A model generated the notes under the pieces. That model worked only from the letters and a program-made list of their open reading frames with translations, searched no databases and was not told the origin of the DNA. The position numbers were made by a program, and so were the translations under genes. Below are positions 61,770 to 64,000 of a stretch of 64,000 nt of DNA, in pieces; the stretch's first letter is position 1; every line of letters begins with the position of its first letter. Source of the DNA: Anthonomus grandis grandis (Eukaryota; Arthropoda; Insecta; Coleoptera; Curculionidae); assembly GCF_022605725.1 (NCBI RefSeq), contig NC_065564.1, forward strand, positions 7,728,698-7,792,697. The letters are read 5' to 3'.

Positions 61770-61813
61770 ATAATTATACTAACGAAGTTTATAGTTTACT
61801 ATTATTTTCTTTG
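61770..61813. other. 44-bp insertion in satellite K with 12-bp flanking duplication
   Basis: The satellite phrase gtagaaccaaag occurs at 61,758-61,769 and again at 61,814-61,825, flanking 44 bp of AT-rich non-satellite sequence. Target-site duplication by a tiny insertion and duplication through repair are both possible. Confidence 0.6.
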
Positions 61814-62208
61814 GTAGAACCAAAGTTATGACACAGTTCACCCCAGAACTAAGGATCCACGTGGCAACTACCCAATGTCTTCAAAAATATCTATAAAAAT
61901 CATTCGAGTGCACGGATTTGTTTGTTTCTTTTAACAAAATGTTAAAAAGAGGTAACCGCAGCTTAGGAAGTAGAAACTAAAGAAATCCAATAAGTAGAAC
62001 CAAAGTTATGACACAGTTTACCCCAGAACGAAAGACCTACGTGGCAATTTTTCAATGCCCTCAAAAATGTCCGTAAGAATCCTTCTAGTTCTTGGATTTA
62101 TTTTTTAGTAGAATGTCAAACAGAGACAACAGCAGCTTAAGAAGTAAAAACCCAAGAAGTGGAACCAAAGTTATGACACAGTTTACCCCAGAACGAAAGA
62201 TTCACGTG

Positions 62209-62459
62209 AGTTATGTGACCCAGTTCCAGTACAACCCGGACATCGACCTCAAGGTTCTGATAAAAGTGCTTATTTTATATTATTGTTATGCTTAGTTTAT
62301 ATTATTTTGTTATACTAATTAGCTTACGATTAATCGATATTAGATATAGAAAAACACTCCTTAATTAATTCTCGTCTTGAACGTAGTTATTTTTTGGTTG
62401 TCATATTCAATAAAATTAGTTTTTTTTAAAAGTGTATTTTTAATATAAAATACATAACT
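62209..62459. mobile_element. 251-bp candidate non-autonomous TIR element in satellite K
   Basis: The insert begins AGTTATGT and ends ACATAACT, perfect 8-bp inverted ends, and is flanked by CGTG on both sides (62,205-62,208 and 62,460-62,463). Removing the insert and one CGTG restores the satellite phrase cacgtggcaac. The left 60 bp is much GC-richer than its surroundings, with codon-like composition (reading TQFQYNPDIDLKV). The rest is AT-rich with AATAAA near 62,409. The GC-rich part may be a captured exon piece; I do not recognise the protein. Confidence 0.65.
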
Positions 62460-62804
62460 CGTGGCAACTACCCAATGCCATCAAAAATATCCATAAAAAT
62501 TGTTCGAGTGCACGGATTTGTTTGTTTCTTTTAACAAAATGTTAAAAAGAGACAACAACAGCTTAAAAATTAAAAACTAAAGAAATCCAATAAGTAGAAC
62601 CAAAGTTATGACACAGTTTACCCCAGTACTAAAGATCCACGTGGCAACTACCCAATGCCATCAAAAATATCCATAAAAATTGTTCGAGTGCACGGATTTG
62701 TTTGTTTCTTTTAACAAAATGTTAAAAAGAGACAACCGCAGCTTAAGAAGTAAAAACTAAAGAAATCCAATAAGTAGAACCAAAGTTATGACACTGTTTA
62801 CATG

Positions 62805-62925
62805 TCAAAAGTGAGAAATACTAGGGGTTCCTAATAAAAGATCGGATTGATTTATTCGGAGTGACTGAAAATAGGATCAAATGGGGTGGCGCTAATCAAT
62901 GAGCCAACTAGATGTTCTGTTAGTT
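62805..62925. repeat. Inverted copy of a segment of the 57.5-kb island
   Basis: The run from aaaagtgagaaatactaggg through ggatcaaatggggtggcgct is the reverse complement of about 57,460-57,560, with few differences. K and the J-flanked island therefore share an edge sequence in opposite orientation. Confidence 0.85.
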
Positions 62926-63182
62926 ACTTTTATTATCTAGTTTCAACTATAAATGATATAGTTGAAAAAGTAAAAACGAGTTACAGCGACCAAAGTAGCT
63001 TTCATTTCAAGAACCCAATGATCAAACATGGTGGTGTAGCGGTGTAGTTTCGTCGTGCAGTGGCGTAACCGAGATCAGCGAATGCGCGATTACCAGTTCC
63101 AGTAGTGTAGAGTATCATTTAACGCAAACCCTTGTTGAAATCATACCATACAAGGTAATTTTTTTGGTTAGATTAAAAAGTC
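62926..63182 (+). other. Probable retroelement leader upstream of the gag remnant
   Basis: Non-satellite, GC-richer sequence ahead of the gag-like frame. I could not define an LTR or a primer-binding site. It may be the 5' untranslated part of the retroelement. Confidence 0.35.
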
Positions 63183-63476
63183 ATGCCTGGACAAAAAATC
63201 AAGCAGGTGCAGAGGAAGGTGCAAATACATCCGGACATTTTGGTGTACATAATGGGAGAAGAATCTTATGCAGAGCAGAATCTTATGGGAGCAGAATCTT
63301 ATGTGGAAGCATTAGAGTGTTTTGAAAAATATTTCATTCCTCGTAGAAATATAATTTTTCAAAGATTTAAATTTAATTCTACAGTTCAAAAACCACGTGA
63401 GCCAATAGAATCCTTTATAACAAATTTGCATCCACTAGCGGAACATTGCAACTTAGATAAACCACATAGACACTAG
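63183..63476 (+). pseudogene. Gypsy-type retrotransposon gag remnant
   Basis: A 97-codon frame resembling part of the gag region of insect Ty3/gypsy elements. The recognisable segment is residues ~45-90: ALECFEKYFIPRRN, then FQRFKFNS, QKPREPIESFI and LHPLAEHC. In complete elements gag continues to a zinc knuckle and a pol frame; neither is present. The frame stops within a few codons after LAEHC, where a different repeat begins (cactagggtgggtcg at 63,471), so the gene was cut by another insertion or rearrangement. Residues 28-42 contain a near-duplication (EESYAEQNL and AESYVEA), perhaps replication slippage. Confidence 0.72.
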
Positions 63477-63900
63477 GGTGGGTCGAAAAAAAAATGTTTT
63501 TTGTTTATTTCCTAATAGCAAAATTATGTTGTATTATCATTTCAAGAGCAACCATTTAAAATATTATTGAAATATTTAAACTCTAAGAACCCGCGCAAGG
63601 CCGCCGCATTATCGTCAAATTTGTAAAATAAGGTAATACCTTGCAAGACACTGCAAGTCTTCCTATATTCTAATTTAAGACGTTTGCTTTACAGTTAATT
63701 AATTTTATTCTTTTACAGACCTTTCATGACCTTGAATCTATTTTTAATACGCAATGCATGCTGTTTAGTCACTGCAGCCAATCGCGCCGCGGTCACTATA
63801 ATGCTACATTTAGTGTAAATTAATCTCTGAACGCGTACCGTCGTGGTTATCTGTTTTATTTATCAGAGCTTTACTTTGGGCTAATTTCTTACCAAATAGT
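63471..63900 (+). mobile_element. Possible left end of another DNA transposon
   Basis: The abrupt change after the gag remnant starts with CACTAGGGTGGGTCGAAAAA, which looks like the terminal repeat of an insect DNA transposon, but the other end is outside the window. A leader of about 400 bp without long frames precedes the frame at 63,901. Confidence 0.4.
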
Positions 63901-64000
63901 ATGGAAAGTAAAAGAATAAAGTACAAGTGTCCCATATTTGGAACTATTGGTGAACTAAAAGAAAATGTGTTACCAATTTTCCAAGATCTAATGAAGTTTT
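63901..64000 (+). CDS. Partial frame at the window end, perhaps transposon-encoded
   Basis: ATG at 63,901 opens a frame that continues past the window (33 codons visible, starting MESKRIKYKCPIFG). The CPIFG...LPIFQDLMKF pattern recalls the N-termini of proteins encoded by some insect transposable elements, but the recollection is weak and no domain can be assigned from so short a piece. Its position after the terminal-repeat-like sequence at 63,471 fits an element-encoded protein. Confidence 0.35.
   Translation, partial: MESKRIKYKCPIFGTIGELKENVLPIFQDLMKF

Larger units (their letters stand above)
58561..62800 (+). repeat. Satellite K tandem array (180-bp unit)
   Basis: Units repeat at 180 bp: aagatccacgtggcaactac recurs at regular 180-bp spacing from about 58,735. 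Most units carry CACGTG; some have CACGTC. Higher-order structure is present: a variant with gagacagcagtagccttac recurs at a 900-bp offset (60,274 and 61,174) and a variant with ctatccagtg at 720 bp (60,011 and 60,731). Two short insertions lie at 61,770 and 62,209. Stops are frequent in all frames. Confidence 0.93.

Noticed and set aside
1..64000. CRISPR-like arrays
   Set aside because: All direct repeats are long eukaryotic-type satellites without short repeat/unique spacer alternation, and no cas-like gene exists.

Overview
The window is AT-rich arthropod nuclear DNA, probably insect and possibly beetle. The evidence is an intron-split GPCR gene of an insect peptide-receptor family, insect-type DNA transposon remnants, a gypsy-type gag remnant, and very long satellite tracts. 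Nothing looks prokaryotic: no operons, rRNA or convincing tRNA. Most short open frames lie inside satellite units and are not annotated as genes.

The only well-supported host gene is a sex peptide / myoinhibitory peptide receptor (SPR-type rhodopsin-family GPCR) on the minus strand. Its first coding exon (42,509-42,934, with 5' leader to 42,971) encodes the N-terminus, TM1, TM2 and the start of TM3. The next exon (25,271-25,468) encodes TM3, a QRY motif and TM4. The intron between them is about 17 kb. I found no exon for TM5-TM7, so it probably lies beyond the left edge and the window is mostly intron plus upstream DNA of this gene.

Layout. 1-20 kb: a ~188-bp satellite (A), a ~232-bp satellite (B, rich in TGACGTCA) and short unique modules (C, L, D), arranged in blocks that flip orientation and form a very large imperfect palindrome centred near 10.29 kb. 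21-27.5 kb: ~500-bp satellite G in two opposed arrays around the 25.3-kb exon. 28.5-35.7 kb: ~350-bp satellite H, also in two orientations. 37-41.6 kb (E) and 43.4-45.2 kb (F): two 174-bp satellites, apparently diverged members of one family in opposite orientation, on either side of the first coding exon. 45.7-52.8 kb: ~505-bp satellite I with paired G-run and C-run motifs, interrupted by a TA-flanked foldback element and a broken mariner-like element. 54-58.3 kb: ~355-bp satellite J in opposed arrays around an island. 58.6-62.8 kb: 180-bp satellite K with CACGTG in most units and two small insertions. 62.8-64 kb: mixed transposon remnants.

The recurring theme is short unique islands, including both coding exons, flanked by the same satellite family in opposite orientations. 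If transcribed, these tracts could form long RNA hairpins, with possible effects on exon skipping, circular RNA or small RNA production. That is inference from arrangement only. Satellite boundaries are read by eye and are good to a few tens of bases.
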